Shown in pieces: positions 1 through 10,899 of a stretch of 64,000 nt of DNA; the first letter of the stretch is position 1; every line of letters starts with the position of its first letter. Source of the DNA: Vespa crabro (taxonomy: Eukaryota > Arthropoda > Insecta > Hymenoptera > Vespidae); contig NC_060973.1 of assembly GCF_910589235.1 (NCBI RefSeq), positions 864,501-928,500 of the forward strand, written 5' to 3'. A program made the position numbers and the translations under genes. The notes below the pieces were generated by a model. That model ran no database searches, had not been told where the DNA came from, and was given only the letters and a program-made list of their open reading frames with translations.

Positions 1-12
1 TTCCCTTTTTTT

Positions 13-62
13 TCCTTCATTTTTTCCTTCATTTTTTCCTTCATTTTTTCCTTCATTTTTTC
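13..62. repeat. 12-bp minisatellite
   Basis: About four head-to-tail copies of the 12-mer TTCCTTCATTTT. The repeat is almost perfect, which suggests recent slippage or expansion. It touches the left edge of the window and may continue outside it. Confidence 0.9.
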
Positions 63-155
63 CTTTCTAACGGACTAACACGCGCGACAAGTCCCGAGAA
101 GATTGGTTTTTTATTTATTTTTTTTTTTTAATTTTTTTCTTCCTTTATAAACACC

Positions 156-307
156 CATTTATTTGCTTGAGTAGTTTTATTAATAAATGATAAGTTATTA
201 ATTTTTGTAATATAAATGATCAGTACATGTTTATGTATATGATTATCTCAATCGGAATAAATAATTAACTCTTGGGGTTGCGTCACTTATGTAATATTAA
301 GCGTACT

Positions 308-338
<31 letters not shown>

Positions 339-660
339 CTTTTTTTTTCTAAGTCTTGCATTTATTTTTCTTAAGTAATTTTATTAATCTACGATATGAA
401 ATTAATTTTCTAATATAAATCATTAATATACATAAATGTATATAAATATGATTGTCATAAATAATTCTCAGGATTGCTTCATTTGTATAAGCCGTCTTAA
501 TACATTTTTTTTTTTATTAAAACTTCTATTTATCTGTTTTGAGTAGTTTTATTAATCAATGATAAGAAATTAATTTTGTAATATCATTATGCATATACGT
601 ATATGAATACATTAATTACTCTTAGATTTGCATCGTTTATTACTCTTACTGATATATTTT
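156..660. repeat. Three-unit diverged tandem array (about 165-200 bp units)
   Basis: Three head-to-tail copies begin near 156, 359 and 525. Each opens with a variant of CATTTATTTGCTTGAGTAG, continues with TTTTATTAAT, GATAAGAAATTAATTTT and an ATATACAT-rich stretch, and ends with a variant of TTGCRTCATTT followed by a T-run. The T-runs (about 310-348 and 506-515) lie at the unit junctions. The copies differ by many substitutions and indels, so the duplication is old. No open frame is shared. Confidence 0.8.
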
Positions 661-846
661 ATTATAAATCCTGATTAAATTCATTTAATATATCGAATAG
701 ATAAATGTTTGAAAAATACTGATAAGAAATATATATATATGTATAAACATTTTATTAATCCCTTAAAGCATATTATTTTACTTCTTTTTTATTCCTCTTT
801 TTAGATTTATTTTCGAAGACGGCACTCGTTAGTCGCCTTTACGTAG
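660..846. other. AT-rich unique sequence
   Basis: No open frame or clear repeat is seen, apart from a weak echo (GATAAGAAAT near 720) of the preceding array and a short (TA)n. Confidence 0.5.
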
Positions 847-1169
847 AAGTAAACTCGAGCGAAAGAATGCGCTCGATGCGAAATCTCGCGTCTCGCGTCA
901 TAGCGGACAGAGGTGCAATTACGTGCTCACGTTTGGTCAGAGAATCTTGGTTCTTCTTCTCCGTAGGCTACCAAGAGTGTTCTTTTGAAGAAAAGCGTGC
1001 TGGAGGACGACCGACTCTTCTTCCCTTCTCTCTCACTCTCTATCTCTCTCCTTTGATTTTCCTCTTTTTCTCTCTGTTCGATTCTCTCCCTCTTTCTTTT
1101 TCTCTCTTTCTCTTTCTTTCCCCGTCTATCTGTCTGTCCGTCTGTCCATCTAATTTTCTCTCCCACTCA

Positions 1170-1250
1170 AAGAAGAAGAAGAAGAAGAAGAAGAAGAAGA
1201 AGGAGGTGGAGGAAGAGGAGGAGAAGGAGGAGGAGGAGGAGGAGAAAGAG
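1170..1250. repeat. (GAA)n / (GAG)n purine tract
   Basis: Uninterrupted polypurine run, GAA-type then GAG-type. It gives Lys/Glu runs in one frame and Ser/Phe runs on the other strand; these are not evidence of genes. Confidence 0.95.
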
Positions 1251-1299
1251 GAGGGCGTCAAGTTGAACAGTAAGGAACCGAGAAAGCCTTGGTACCGTG

Positions 1300-1500
1300 G
1301 ATCGTTGAAATAATATGAGAAGAAGGAGGGCGGCTCGCTAAGCGGAGCTCTCGGTGAGGGATTTGGCACGACTCGGTCTCGCCTCTAAATTAGTAATTGC
1401 AGCCTCCGTGACGTGGCGCCCCGATAAAAAGTGGCTGTAATGCTCGCCGATACGAGGTCACGAACCGGGCTAAAGTGAATACTTTACTCGTGTTGGAGCA
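1300..1500. other. Complex-sequence island, candidate conserved non-coding element
   Basis: Microsatellite-free, CpG-bearing sequence with a homeodomain-type core (AATTAGTAATTGC) next to CCTCCGTGACGTGGCGCC, which contains a CRE-like TGACGT. It has no convincing reading frame. The composition contrasts with the flanking simple repeats, which is why I flag it as possibly constrained. Confidence 0.3.
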
Positions 1501-1592
1501 CGCTCACATCGACGATAGCTATTCTATCTTTATCTCTCTCTTCTTTTCTTTCTCTCTCTTTCTCTTTTTCTCTTTCTCTCTGGACTGAGCGA

Positions 1593-1625
<33 letters not shown>

Positions 1626-1640
1626 GGCTGGCTAGCCAGC
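1593..1640. repeat. (GGCT)n tract ending in a perfect palindrome
   Basis: Seven or more GGCT units end in the perfect 14-bp palindrome GCTGGCTAGCCAGC at 1627-1640, which could extrude as a small cruciform. Confidence 0.9.
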
Positions 1641-1841
1641 AAAACGAAGAGGGGGCGTAATCCGCGGCGACGTGTATTCCCACGTCGTGCTTTCTCCGTT
1701 AACGTTTCGCGCGAGTCGACTACAAGAGGAAAGTACAATCGATCCCTGGTCCGACACACCGAGGTAATAATCGAGCCTGCTTCCGCGAGGTCTTTCCCCT
1801 TCTCTATTCTATGTATAAGTATATAGGTACAATGAATCTTT

Positions 1842-2190
1842 CGATTGATCGATCTATACGAATATTATCTAACCGATTAGTCATTTATTGGTGACATTAA
1901 TATTCCGCTGAAGTATACATTATATATACATTAAAATATAATATATACGTTATATAATATATATTATAATATAATATTATATATATATATATATACATAT
2001 ATTTATCAATCAATACAAACATCGCCTAGCCGATTAGTCATTCTTTAGCAACAGAAATGTTGAGCTGAAATAAATATGTATATATATGTACATATTATAT
2101 CGTTCTATTGATCAATACCTATACCGTCTAGTCAATTAGTTATTTCTCTGTGACAGAAATGTTAAGCTGAAATATACATATAAATATTAT
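1842..2190. repeat. Three-unit diverged tandem array split by (TA)n
   Basis: Three copies begin near 1842, 2001 and 2101. Each has a TTGATCAATAC-like start, then CGTCTAGCCGATTAGTCATT, then GTGACAGAAATGTTAAGCTG leading into ATATACATAT. Copies 2 and 3 are closest to each other. A block of AT and TA repeats (about 1926-2000) separates copies 1 and 2. The arrangement indicates duplication followed by microsatellite growth at the junctions. Confidence 0.85.
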
Positions 2191-2214
2191 ATAATATATA
2201 ATATATATATATAT

Positions 2215-2218
<4 letters not shown>

Positions 2219-2269
<51 letters not shown>
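2219..2269. repeat. (CA)n microsatellite
   Basis: About 25 perfect AC dinucleotides, preceded by an (AT)n block. Confidence 0.97.
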
Positions 2270-2273
<4 letters not shown>

Positions 2274-2280
2274 AAGAATA

Positions 2281-2810
2281 TCCCATTGGAAATTTCGCAC
2301 TTAATAATTTCCTGAATTACAGCTCGTTCCGAAAAATATTTCAAATAAAACTTATCCTATTTTCAGAACAGTTTTGCGACAGTCAGAAATATTCCCATAG
2401 ATGAATATATAATAACAGGTGACTATTGTTTTATTTTTTATAGGTGGAATTTGAACTACCTTGAAAGATTAAAGTATTTAGGGTCAATGAATTAGTCTTG
2501 GGGAATGGATTACGTGTCTACCTAAATGAAAACATATAGTTCCGTATAAAAAAAAAAAAAAAAAGAAAAGAAAGAAAGAAGACACAAAGGTCATCTCGAA
2601 ATCTCGGAAGCGCGTCCACCTAGAGAAGATCTATGAACGTAAGAACCATAACATGTCCCCATGATCATTCTCCTCCTTTCTCTCTCTCTCTCTCTCTCTC
2701 TTTCGTCATCTTCTTAAAACAGGATAAGTTTTATGTGAAACATTTTTCAATGATACGATTTGTAATTCGAGAAATAATTTCGTGCGAGACATTTAATATT
2801 ACACCGTTTA
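2281..2810. repeat. Diverged inverted repeat, about 90-bp arms
   Basis: The reverse complement of 2281-2370 aligns with 2711-2810. Both contain AGGATAAGTTTTAT, then GAAAYATTTTTC, then TGTAATTC and GAAATWATT...GTGCGA. The arms are separated by about 340 bp of unrelated sequence. Both arms carry the same open frame over about 27 codons, beginning Asp-Lys-Phe-Tyr. It could be a foldback or MITE relic or two copies of a dispersed element in opposite orientation. Confidence 0.7.
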
Positions 2811-2819
2811 TATATATAT

Positions 2820-3400
2820 ATTTTGGAAATTTCATTAGAAATCCAATGGCGACACTTCATAAGCGTGTATCTAACGCGTACTTTGACTTTAACGATTTGT
2901 AGAAAGTAAATTACGCTTCATTAGAAGAATCCGATTCTAATGAATATCCAAACGTTCAGTAATCCCAAGCTGTCGTCACCAAGGGAATGCGGAAATTTTG
3001 TCGCAAAGACTGACTTAACCAATTCGAAAATATACTTTAATCCACGTACGTGCGACGTTATTTAATCCCTGAGTTCATAGAAACCTTTGGTATCAGCTTA
3101 ATTACATTTGAATGATGTTTAACTTCGTTCGATCATATTATTGCGAAAATACTTTGAGAGGACGTAACGGTAGAAATTAATGCTTTGCGATTTTAACGTT
3201 CGATCCTAAGTTTATCTAATTAAAATCGAATTTAATTTCATTACGCAAACGTTCATCATTATCATCATCCCTCAGTCTAGTCCCACTTCACGCTTTCGTT
3301 TAATTCGTTAGCATAAAGCAGGGTTTCTCAAACTATAACAGGATGCCAGTACGCAAAGTTAGGTATTTTCAAAAGAAAAAAAGATTGTTGTCGTAAAAAG
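2820..3400. other. AT-rich unique sequence
   Basis: No credible open frame, array or hairpin noticed. The base composition is mixed and no recognisable element is present. Confidence 0.5.
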
Positions 3401-3496
3401 GGGTTGAATATTTTTTCCTTCTTTCTCTCTCTTTCTTTCTCCCCTTTTCTATCTCTGTCTCTCTTACACTCTTTCTCTCTCCCTTACTTATACGGC

Positions 3497-3505
<9 letters not shown>

Positions 3506-3535
<30 letters not shown>
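3506..3535. repeat. (TA)n microsatellite
   Basis: About 15 TA units following a CT-rich stretch (3415-3480). Confidence 0.95.
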
Positions 3536-3538
<3 letters not shown>

Positions 3539-3539
3539 A

Positions 3540-3800
3540 GAGAGAGAATCTCCGTTCGCAGTACCTACTACGTCCTCCCCTCGACTGGTCGTCGTACTCG
3601 ACGGTGCCGCGGAGATCGAGATGCAAAGGAGACCCGCGCTGCTTTTAAACTCGCCGCCACGAAGCGGATAAATTCGCCCGGGTCCCTCGATCTATTAATT
3701 CGAGCCGCCGTTGCATTCCTATGGGGTCTCGACCGCTGTGCACCTCGACTCTACGACCTTCCTGCTTTCTCGCGATCGCTTGCACCTCTTGCGTAGATAT
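3540..3800. other. Complex CG-containing island
   Basis: About 250 bp without simple repeats, including CGCCCGGGTCCCTCGATC and TATTAATTCGAGCCGCC. Open frames exist but carry no recognisable domain. The mix of an ATTAAT core with CG-rich flanks is typical of enhancer-like islands; this is inference only. Confidence 0.25.
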
Positions 3801-5109
3801 ATCCCATAGAACCTACCTAGCTTCTTTTACTTTCTTTTTTTTTTTCTACCTATCTCCTCTCTTTTCTGTTCTCTTAACGATTTTTACTACTACTAAATCT
3901 TTTTTTACTTTCTTTACTTTCTTGTTTACTCCTCTCTCTCTCTCTCTTTCTCTCTGTTTTTTATTATACACTCTTTCTATTCCTAAGTCCTTCTTCGTTC
4001 TATCTCTTTTTTCTACTCTAAAAAAACGTGCGTATTGTATGTATAGATCATTTCGATGAGGAAATGATGCACGTTTCACGTGTCCCGATGTCATAGTTAC
4101 GAACATGAGTAGAAAACAATGAAAAAGTATTACGTATCATACCGTGCTAGAATGTTTTACATTAAGTAATTTATTAAATCTGTATATTTATCTTTTCTTT
4201 TCTTTACAATACGCAATGTACATACGTATGTATGTAGATATAGACGTGTATATATATATATATATATATATACATGGATACGCATATGTAGATAGTTAGA
4301 TAGGATACGTCCATATATCGTTCTGTTGATTTTTTTTCTTTGTTTTGGTTTTTTCTATTCTCTTCTTTTCTTTTCTTTTTCTTATTTCTCACGATTCTCG
4401 TTCCTATCGATCCTAACATATGAAAAGGCAAACGTCCAAGAGGTTATCTATTAAGCTTTGTTGTAACGGTGAATATCAACGAACGGAACGAACGTATCGA
4501 CTTGGTGTCCGGCCTCCGCTTTTAAATACAAAGGAGAAGAAAAGATGAAAGAATATAGAAGAAAGAAAGAAAGAAAGAAAGAAAAAAGAAAGAAGAAGGC
4601 TCTGATAAGGGCCCTGAAACGCGTGGCGATATAAAATACAATGTTGTAGGCTTTCGCGCTATCGCATAATTACTACGCTTTACGGCGGCCTTTACACTTG
4701 TTTCTGCACCACCATATCTCCCGCTCATCTGTGTAACCGGAGATCGTAGAAGAGAATTCGCTACGAACGTATATGTACATATATGTATATACGTACGTAC
4801 GTACGTATGTATGTACGTAACGTAAGGTCCACGGGCATAAATCCGCTATGTGGGAGAGGAAATCCTGTTTTTTTTTTATTTATTTATTTATTTATTTTTT
4901 ATTTTTTTTTCCTATTACCTCTTTCTCCAGCTTTTCCTTCTCCTCCTTTTCTTCCTTCTTCTTCTTCTTCACTTGGTCTATTCTCACGCGTGCGTACTTA
5001 AATCGTGCGCGTGCATACGTACATACGCGTGTATATGTATATACTGTGTACATATATACGTCCATCAATAAGTGCGTGCGTGCGTGCATGCATTCGTTTA
5101 TACGAAAGT

Positions 5110-5145
5110 AATATCTCGCTCTCTCTCTCTCTCTCTCTCTTTCTA
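5110..5145. repeat. (CT)n microsatellite
   Basis: About 13 CT units followed by a longer imperfect pyrimidine tract to about 5160. Confidence 0.95.
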
Positions 5146-5189
5146 TCTCTTTCTCTTTTTAGTTTTGCCGCTGCGTTAGATAAAGACTT

Positions 5190-5500
5190 ATCGGCAATAT
5201 AGTATCAGCCCCGGTGTAAATACGTATAATGCGACGTAGGAAGGGGATATTTCCTCCTGGGTGAGGAGGCGTGTAGGTGTACCAGTATCCGTGGTAGATT
5301 AGATCGGCATTACTAGACGGAGTAAGAGACCGAACGTTTCCTTGCTAGGCGAAAGAGGTAATAACAATAGCACGCGGAGAGAACGGTACCAACTCTTCGA
5401 GGAATCGAATATCGTTATCTCGTCCCTGTCATCGCCCTTAGAATATTCTCTTTGAATGACCGTACCACCGAATCTCACGTGAGAATATGAAAGAGAACGA
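5190..5500. other. Complex-sequence island with short hairpin
   Basis: About 300 bp of non-repetitive sequence. Near 5250 it contains the short hairpin CCTCCTGGGTGAGGAGG (6-bp arms). No convincing coding frame was found. It may be regulatory. Confidence 0.25.
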
Positions 5501-5669
5501 TAGCTAAGCGATTGCTTTTTTCTTCTTTTTCTCCTTCTTCTTCTTCATTACAACAAAAAAGAAATATATGTATATATATATATACATATAATAAATGGTT
5601 TGAAAACATCTTGACTTTTGTTCCAAGGATATTTCATAAAAAATGCTAATTCACATTTAAGATTTTTAC

Positions 5670-5864
5670 ATGTCGATTTTGATCGAGCTTATCATGATCA
5701 TCCCAAGTTATATAGATCTTTTATCAAATCTTATTGTTTCAATACAAAATAATTCTCTTTCAATAATACATGAATATTGTCTATTATCTCTTGAATTGAA
5801 AACATATTTATACTTATACGTACAATACATAGAATCTCTAATAGGGGTTGAACGGGATGTTTAG
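5670..5864 (+). CDS. Short hydrophobic open frame, doubtful
   Basis: A 64-codon ATG-to-stop frame in AT-rich DNA. The predicted peptide is Ile/Leu/Ser/Tyr-rich and mostly hydrophobic, without low-complexity runs. A frame of this length is less expected by chance in AT-rich than in CG-rich patches. There is no recognisable domain, no flanking splice signal of note and no conserved neighbour. It could be a fragment of a membrane protein or a chance frame; I favour chance. Confidence 0.12.
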   Translation: MSILIELIMIIPSYIDLLSNLIVSIQNNSLSIIHEYCLLSLELKTYLYLYVQYIESLIGVERDV

Positions 5865-6292
5865 GGGAAGAAAATTCTTGGATGTATATTTTTATTTCTT
5901 TTAACTCTCGAACGATGAACCGGAAGAGTTTTATATTGAGACAAAGCCTATTTCCTTTCTCAGATGTCTCGGTAGATCACGTTTAAGGATGACTTTTGTA
6001 AGAGTGTACACGAGACAGACAGAAAAAGACAGAGGGACAGTGAGACAGTGGGAAAGAAAGAAAGAAAGAAAAACAGTGGACAGACAGAAGACAGACGGAG
6101 AAAGGAAAGGATATAAAACTAAGAGAAGATCTTACATTAGCCGAGATCTCGTTCGAGATCCGACGGAAAACGAGCTTTTTCATACGTCAAAGTGCCTTAG
6201 AACGTTACGAGAATACGAATAGGTAAATAGGCACATGACAACGAAGAAGGAAGCTTACCTTCTTTACATATTTCTACGATTGTTTTGTATAG

Positions 6293-6295
<3 letters not shown>

Positions 6296-6331
<36 letters not shown>
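6296..6331. repeat. (GA)n microsatellite
   Basis: About 18 GA units. Confidence 0.97.
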
Positions 6332-6335
<4 letters not shown>

Positions 6336-6372
6336 AAAAGTAATAAATCTTGGGATAAACAAATAGCCGATC

Positions 6373-6410
<38 letters not shown>

Positions 6411-6414
6411 CTTA
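6373..6414. repeat. (TAAG)n microsatellite
   Basis: About ten TAAG units ending in AAGTACTTAC, so the 3' end folds back on the repeat. Confidence 0.95.
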
Positions 6415-6662
6415 CTATCGTGCTAATCGTTTTAGAATCGTTTTCGTGCCTTTGAACGTTTATGTCTTCCACTTCCTTTCTTACTCGTTCGTTCTATTCG
6501 TTTAAAACTATTTAGTACGTACGTACCCTTGACAAATGTTCGAATTCACCCTTCATCCCCCTCTCTCTATTCCATTCCATCCCATTTCACCCGTCCGATT
6601 AATCGATCGACTACTCGCCATTTCGTTTAGATTGGCCAGTTTATGTATATTGGACGGTTTCT

Positions 6663-6776
6663 TACTACTACTACTACTACTACACTACTACTACTACTAC
6701 TACTACTACCACTATTACTACTACTACTACTACTACTACTACTACCACTATTACTACTACTATCACTACTATACTA
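6663..6776. repeat. (TAC)n trinucleotide repeat
   Basis: About 110 bp of ACT/TAC units with a few C or T interruptions. Translated it gives Tyr, Leu or Thr runs; these are not treated as protein. Confidence 0.95.
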
Positions 6777-7161
6777 CCGATGTCCGACGTCGTCGATTAT
6801 TCTGTCGTTTCTCTTATTACGCTCCTATCCTTTCGTCCTTGATTCACGTTCAACCGTGAATCTCGGCAAATGCGTTCTCCTGTTACACCGGGATATTTAT
6901 GTAACCCGCGAGAGAGGATGGTTGTCTCTCTCTTTCTCTCTCTCTTTCTTTCTCCCTCTCTTTCTATCTTTCTTTTTGTCTCTGTCTCTCTTAAACTTCT
7001 GTCGCGAATTCGATGCGTTGTCGGCATTCGTTGTAAATGGAATCGCTTCGTTCGATCTTGATAATTATATGATATTATTCTCTATGCCTCGTTGGAATAT
7101 TCTTTTGAAATTATTTTTTTCTTTTTCTTTTTCCCTTCTCCTCATTCTTGTTTTTTTTTTC

Positions 7162-7184
7162 TCTCTCTCTCTCTCTCTCTCTCT
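7162..7184. repeat. (CT)n microsatellite
   Basis: About 12 CT units within a longer pyrimidine tract (7110-7200). Confidence 0.95.
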
Positions 7185-7220
7185 TTTTCTTCTTCTTCCT
7201 CTTTCATCGAGAGGACGTCA

Positions 7221-7478
7221 CTATTGCTTTATGGAACATGGTTTTGAATAAATGCGATTATCGATTGAAAACGACCGATTGAATATTACGAGCTCGGTAA
7301 TCGTTGTGATAATATCTTTGTCTTGTAATAATCCATAGTTATTCATTTTTCTTAACATTTCGACTTTGTGTCTGGCAATAAACGTCATATATTTGTCAAT
7401 GTCTATATTCATTATATAAGTTATGGTAGGTGAGAACGACGGGAAACAATTGTCGTGGATCTGTAAACTGATAAGCAT
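7221..7478 (-). CDS. 85-codon open frame, unrecognised
   Basis: Reads from an ATG at 7478-7476 to a TAG at 7223-7221 with varied composition: 85 residues, mixed acidic and basic, six internal Met, no simple-sequence runs. It lies in AT-rich DNA, where an 85-codon stop-free stretch is moderately unlikely. I recognise no domain, signal peptide or membrane segment. A (CT)n tract lies just beyond the stop. Alternatives are a chance frame or one exon of a larger gene. No homology search was possible. Confidence 0.22.
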   Translation of the reverse strand: MLISLQIHDNCFPSFSPTITYIMNIDIDKYMTFIARHKVEMLRKMNNYGLLQDKDIITTITELVIFNRSFSIDNRIYSKPCSIKQ

Positions 7479-7692
7479 CTACGAGAAAACGGGTTGCTGT
7501 TGAGATCTTATAATATCTAAATTTTATCGTTTCTTCCTCTTTCTCTTTCTCTCTGTCTCTCTATCCGTCTGGACTTTGATCATTCCATTACGCGTTACAC
7601 GCGATTGTTAGACTTTGATGTTCGATCGAATAATAATTGCTAATATTTCGTCGAATAAATTATACGAAACGTAGTTAGTAATACGTCGGTCA

Positions 7693-7698
<6 letters not shown>

Positions 7699-7739
<41 letters not shown>
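7699..7739. repeat. (GA)n microsatellite
   Basis: About 20 GA units. Confidence 0.97.
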
Positions 7740-7742
<3 letters not shown>

Positions 7743-7959
7743 AGTAAGAGAAAATCTTGTTTGTCTAGTTTCGCCAACTGAAATTCTAGAAGTGCAGCTT
7801 TGTATTTTCGATGAATCGTGCTAACCTAGGAAGACTCGAGAAAGCGATTGTAATACTAGCTGCAGGGCACACAATGCAACAGGTAGCATTCATGGAGTCG
7901 ATTCGCTTGGGTACGAGGGAGATTCGAAATAGAGAAGGAGAGAGAAAGAAAAAAGGTAG

Positions 7960-7960
<1 letters not shown>

Positions 7961-8030
<70 letters not shown>
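7961..8030. repeat. Compound (GATA)n-(GA)n microsatellite
   Basis: About ten GATA units run directly into about 15 GA units. Confidence 0.97.
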
Positions 8031-8035
<5 letters not shown>

Positions 8036-8097
8036 AGAAAGTAAGAAAAAACGAAGGAAAGAAAGATATATCATTTAGAATTTACAGTTACCTATTT

Positions 8098-8145
8098 ACA
8101 TAGCTACTATAATATACTCACATAGCTACCATAATATACCCACAT
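8098..8145. repeat. Short direct repeat
   Basis: Two adjacent copies of a 24-bp unit built on ATAGCTACYATAATATAC, followed by (TA)n. Confidence 0.7.
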
Positions 8146-8272
8146 ATATATATATATATATAGATAAGCACTGATAGCGGATTTGTAATTCTGATTTAAT
8201 TTTTCAGATAGAAAAAACCTATATACTTCCTTAGAAATATAAAAAATTAATAATATAATAAAGAAAAAAATC

Positions 8273-8309
<37 letters not shown>
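8273..8309. repeat. (AAT)n microsatellite
   Basis: About 12 AAT units. Confidence 0.97.
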
Positions 8310-8312
<3 letters not shown>

Positions 8313-8709
8313 TGAAATGTTTTTTATACAGAGGGAAAGTGACGTTATCAAGGGAAAAAATCTCAAGTATTACTCAATATTAAATATCTTATCTAGAATC
8401 TCTTACGACGACAATTATCGAGCGACTACTACTATTACTTGAAATACGCACGCATCAAAGAGAGAGAAAGAGAGAGAGAGAGTGTGAGAGAGACCACTCC
8501 TGTTTGGTATTATGCCACCGGCCATTGGCCATCGGCGAACGATGCTCTCTCTTCTCTTTTTTCCCCATTTCTTCTTTTTTCTTTCTATTTTCTATCATAT
8601 GTATATATAAACACATTTAGATACAAACACATATGTTAGTATCTAAAGATACGACGAACGTGCGAAGTAGCCAAGAGAGAAATCACACGATTTCCGTTTC
8701 CATTATAAT

Positions 8710-8960
8710 ATGCAGTTGCGAGGAAACTTTCTCGAGTACTGTAAACTCTATCGTCTTTGGTATTATACGATATGTCGAATTGCAGGTCTTGAACCTAAGG
8801 TGCTCGCAGGTGCGCTTAACGTTTTCGAGAAAGTCGACACCAAGGAAGACGAAAAGATCGCTTTTATGGATGTTTACGTTACAATAAAAATCCATCTTGG
8901 TCTTCTTACATTGCTCCTCCTCCTTGTCGTCCTCGTCCTCGTCCTCGTCGTCGTAGGTCA
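8710..8960 (+). CDS. Exon-like open frame, unrecognised
   Basis: Open frame with mixed residues up to about 8905, then a Leu/Val run produced by a (CTC/GTC)n-like tract. An acceptor-like TCGAATTGCAG ends at 8785 and the following codons (Leu-Glu-Pro-Lys-Val...) look balanced. A donor-like CAG|GTGCGC lies at about 8808-8816. The opposite strand is also open over the same span, with an Asp/Glu-rich end, which weakens the case. No family recognised. Confidence 0.13.
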
Positions 8961-9099
8961 TCTATACATATACACATATATATATATATATATATATGTG
9001 CATTTACGTGTGTACACGAGTTCGCACGCCTGTGTGTGCGAGTACATATTTCTTTTTTCCTTTATTCTATTCAATTATTTACAATTCCAAGGTGTGTAA

Positions 9100-9530
9100 A
9101 TAGCTAATGGATAAGAGACGACATTCTCCGATGGATTTTCACGATACGACCTACTGAACGTTGAACCGAACGATAATTTAACGTATGTTTTAGGTACGAA
9201 TAAACAAATAAATTCTTTTTATAACTGTAAAGTTGGCAGAAATGAAAATGGATTCTTTTAACGATTGAATTTCACATTGACTTTTGTATCGTGTAAATTC
9301 GATATAATCGATGTAATTGATTATATATGTATAATATAAAACGATGTTTCGTCGACGCGTCTAATAATAAATCGAAATAGAGAATAAAAAGAAAAAGAAA
9401 GAAAAGAAGAAAAGGGGACGAACAAGAAATTCGTCGATCGAAAATACGAAAGGATGAAATTGATTTTATTCGTAGGTATATTCATTCAGATATACTTCTT
9501 GTAATCGTTTTTATTTCTTTTTATTTTTTA
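9100..9530. other. AT-rich unique sequence
   Basis: No supported feature seen. Confidence 0.5.
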
Positions 9531-9589
9531 TTGTCTTTTATTTTCCTCTTTGTTTTTTTTTTTTTTTTCTTTTATTATTTTTTATTCAT

Positions 9590-9836
9590 CGAGGGTAAAA
9601 AGGATCACGCAATACGGAGGCTAAGAACGAGGGGAAAGAATAGAGGGTATCTACGTGTCCGTGAGTCTTCCAAGAAGGGTTCTGGCAAATCAGTCGGCAC
9701 ACCGGCTCTTCACAGTCTTGTCGTCCTCACGAAGTCGGCCCCTTTACCCTCATCGCCCTTCTGGACGTTCGTACAGAAAGTCAAACAATGCGACGTGCAG
9801 ATTCCGCCTTATTTACTCCCGCCAGATACCAGTTGA
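9590..9836 (+). CDS. Exon-like open frame, doubtful
   Basis: About 80 stop-free codons after a long T-run that ends in TTCATCGAG, ending with a stop at 9834-9836. Composition is mixed (basic first half; Pro/Leu/Val second half). A second plus-strand frame overlaps it and is also open, so the region may simply be stop-poor. No domain recognised. Confidence 0.1.
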
Positions 9837-9841
9837 GAAGA

Positions 9842-9888
9842 GAAAGAGAGAGAGGGAGAGAGAGAGAGAGAGAAAGAGAGATAGATAG
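9842..9888. repeat. Imperfect (GA)n tract
   Basis: Interrupted GA units. Confidence 0.95.
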
Positions 9889-10779
9889 AGTGAGGAGGAG
9901 GAGGACTCAACATGCAAAGCACGCCTTGTCATTTGCTTCCATCTCTAGCGGATCGGTTTACGTCGCGCGTGCACTGCTCGCACGCGCAACTTACTCGAGA
10001 GGAAAGAGTCAAGTCGGTCGTCACCGGGTCATCGAATAGACTTCCTGCTTCTTAACTCTTTTCTCCTGAATCCTCGTTAAATCACGATCTTTGATCGTTA
10101 TTGTATTATTACAATTTATACAACTTTTGATATCAATTATTTTGTAAGTATGCCAATGAAGATTATTATATTGTTAGAATTTATATAGGATGTTTAGGTG
10201 TCCTATGTTGCATAGAAGAAGAAGAATATGAAAGAAAAAAATGAAAATGAAAAGAAAAAAAAAAAAGAAAAAAAAAAGAGAAACAAGAAATAGAGTTTTG
10301 GAATTTTAGAAGGTTTTAGAATAGAGTACTAAAGCCTTAAATCTTTCTCAAATAGAGGAACGCATTTCCCCCTTTTTTTTTTTCTTTTCTTATTCTTCCT
10401 TTTTTTCTTTTTTTCTTTCCCCTTTCGTATTCTCTTCTCAAGAGCCACACGAGAGTCGAGTCCTGATAGCCGAATTTGGAGAGAAGTTGAATTCTAGATC
10501 GCTGCGCTTTAAAAGGAAATACACTCTTGTACATATAACGACACAGGGCTGTCGGAGATTTCTCTCTCTCTCTCTCTCTCTCTTTTTTCTCTTTCTCTCT
10601 TTCTTTCTTCCTTCTTCTCCTTTTCGATGTCCAACAAACGTTCTTCTTATTTACAATCCGATCACGAATGTTGTTCCTCTTTCTTTGATGCATCCTCACG
10701 GAATGTGTTTCAATTACTATGGATTTTCCTAATACTATAAAGGGCTCGTTCAAAAGGTTTCTCCCCCTCTCTCTCTCTT

Positions 10780-10782
<3 letters not shown>

Positions 10783-10826
<44 letters not shown>
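10783..10826. repeat. (CA)n-(TA)n compound microsatellite
   Basis: About 17 AC units followed by about five TA units. Confidence 0.97.
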
Positions 10827-10899
10827 CAGTATCATATTCTCTTACTTATCGCGTTATCGTTAGGCAGCATCGATTTAAGGAATGAATAAAAACGAGGTC

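Noticed and set aside
1040..1369. Minus-strand frame with Ser and Phe runs
   Set aside because: It is the translation of the GAA/GAG and CT tracts; the non-repeat ends are short and unremarkable.
3600..3680. Peptide resembling a histone-tail-like Lys/Ala/Arg stretch
   Set aside because: Only a loose resemblance over about 15 residues; order and flanks do not match a histone.
5005..5202. Frames with Arg/Val/Tyr and Ser-Leu runs
   Set aside because: Generated by GTAC/TATG words and a (CT)n tract.
6536..7251. Overlapping plus-strand frames of 107 and 202 codons
   Set aside because: Most of the length comes from the (TAC)n repeat (Tyr or Leu runs) and pyrimidine tracts.
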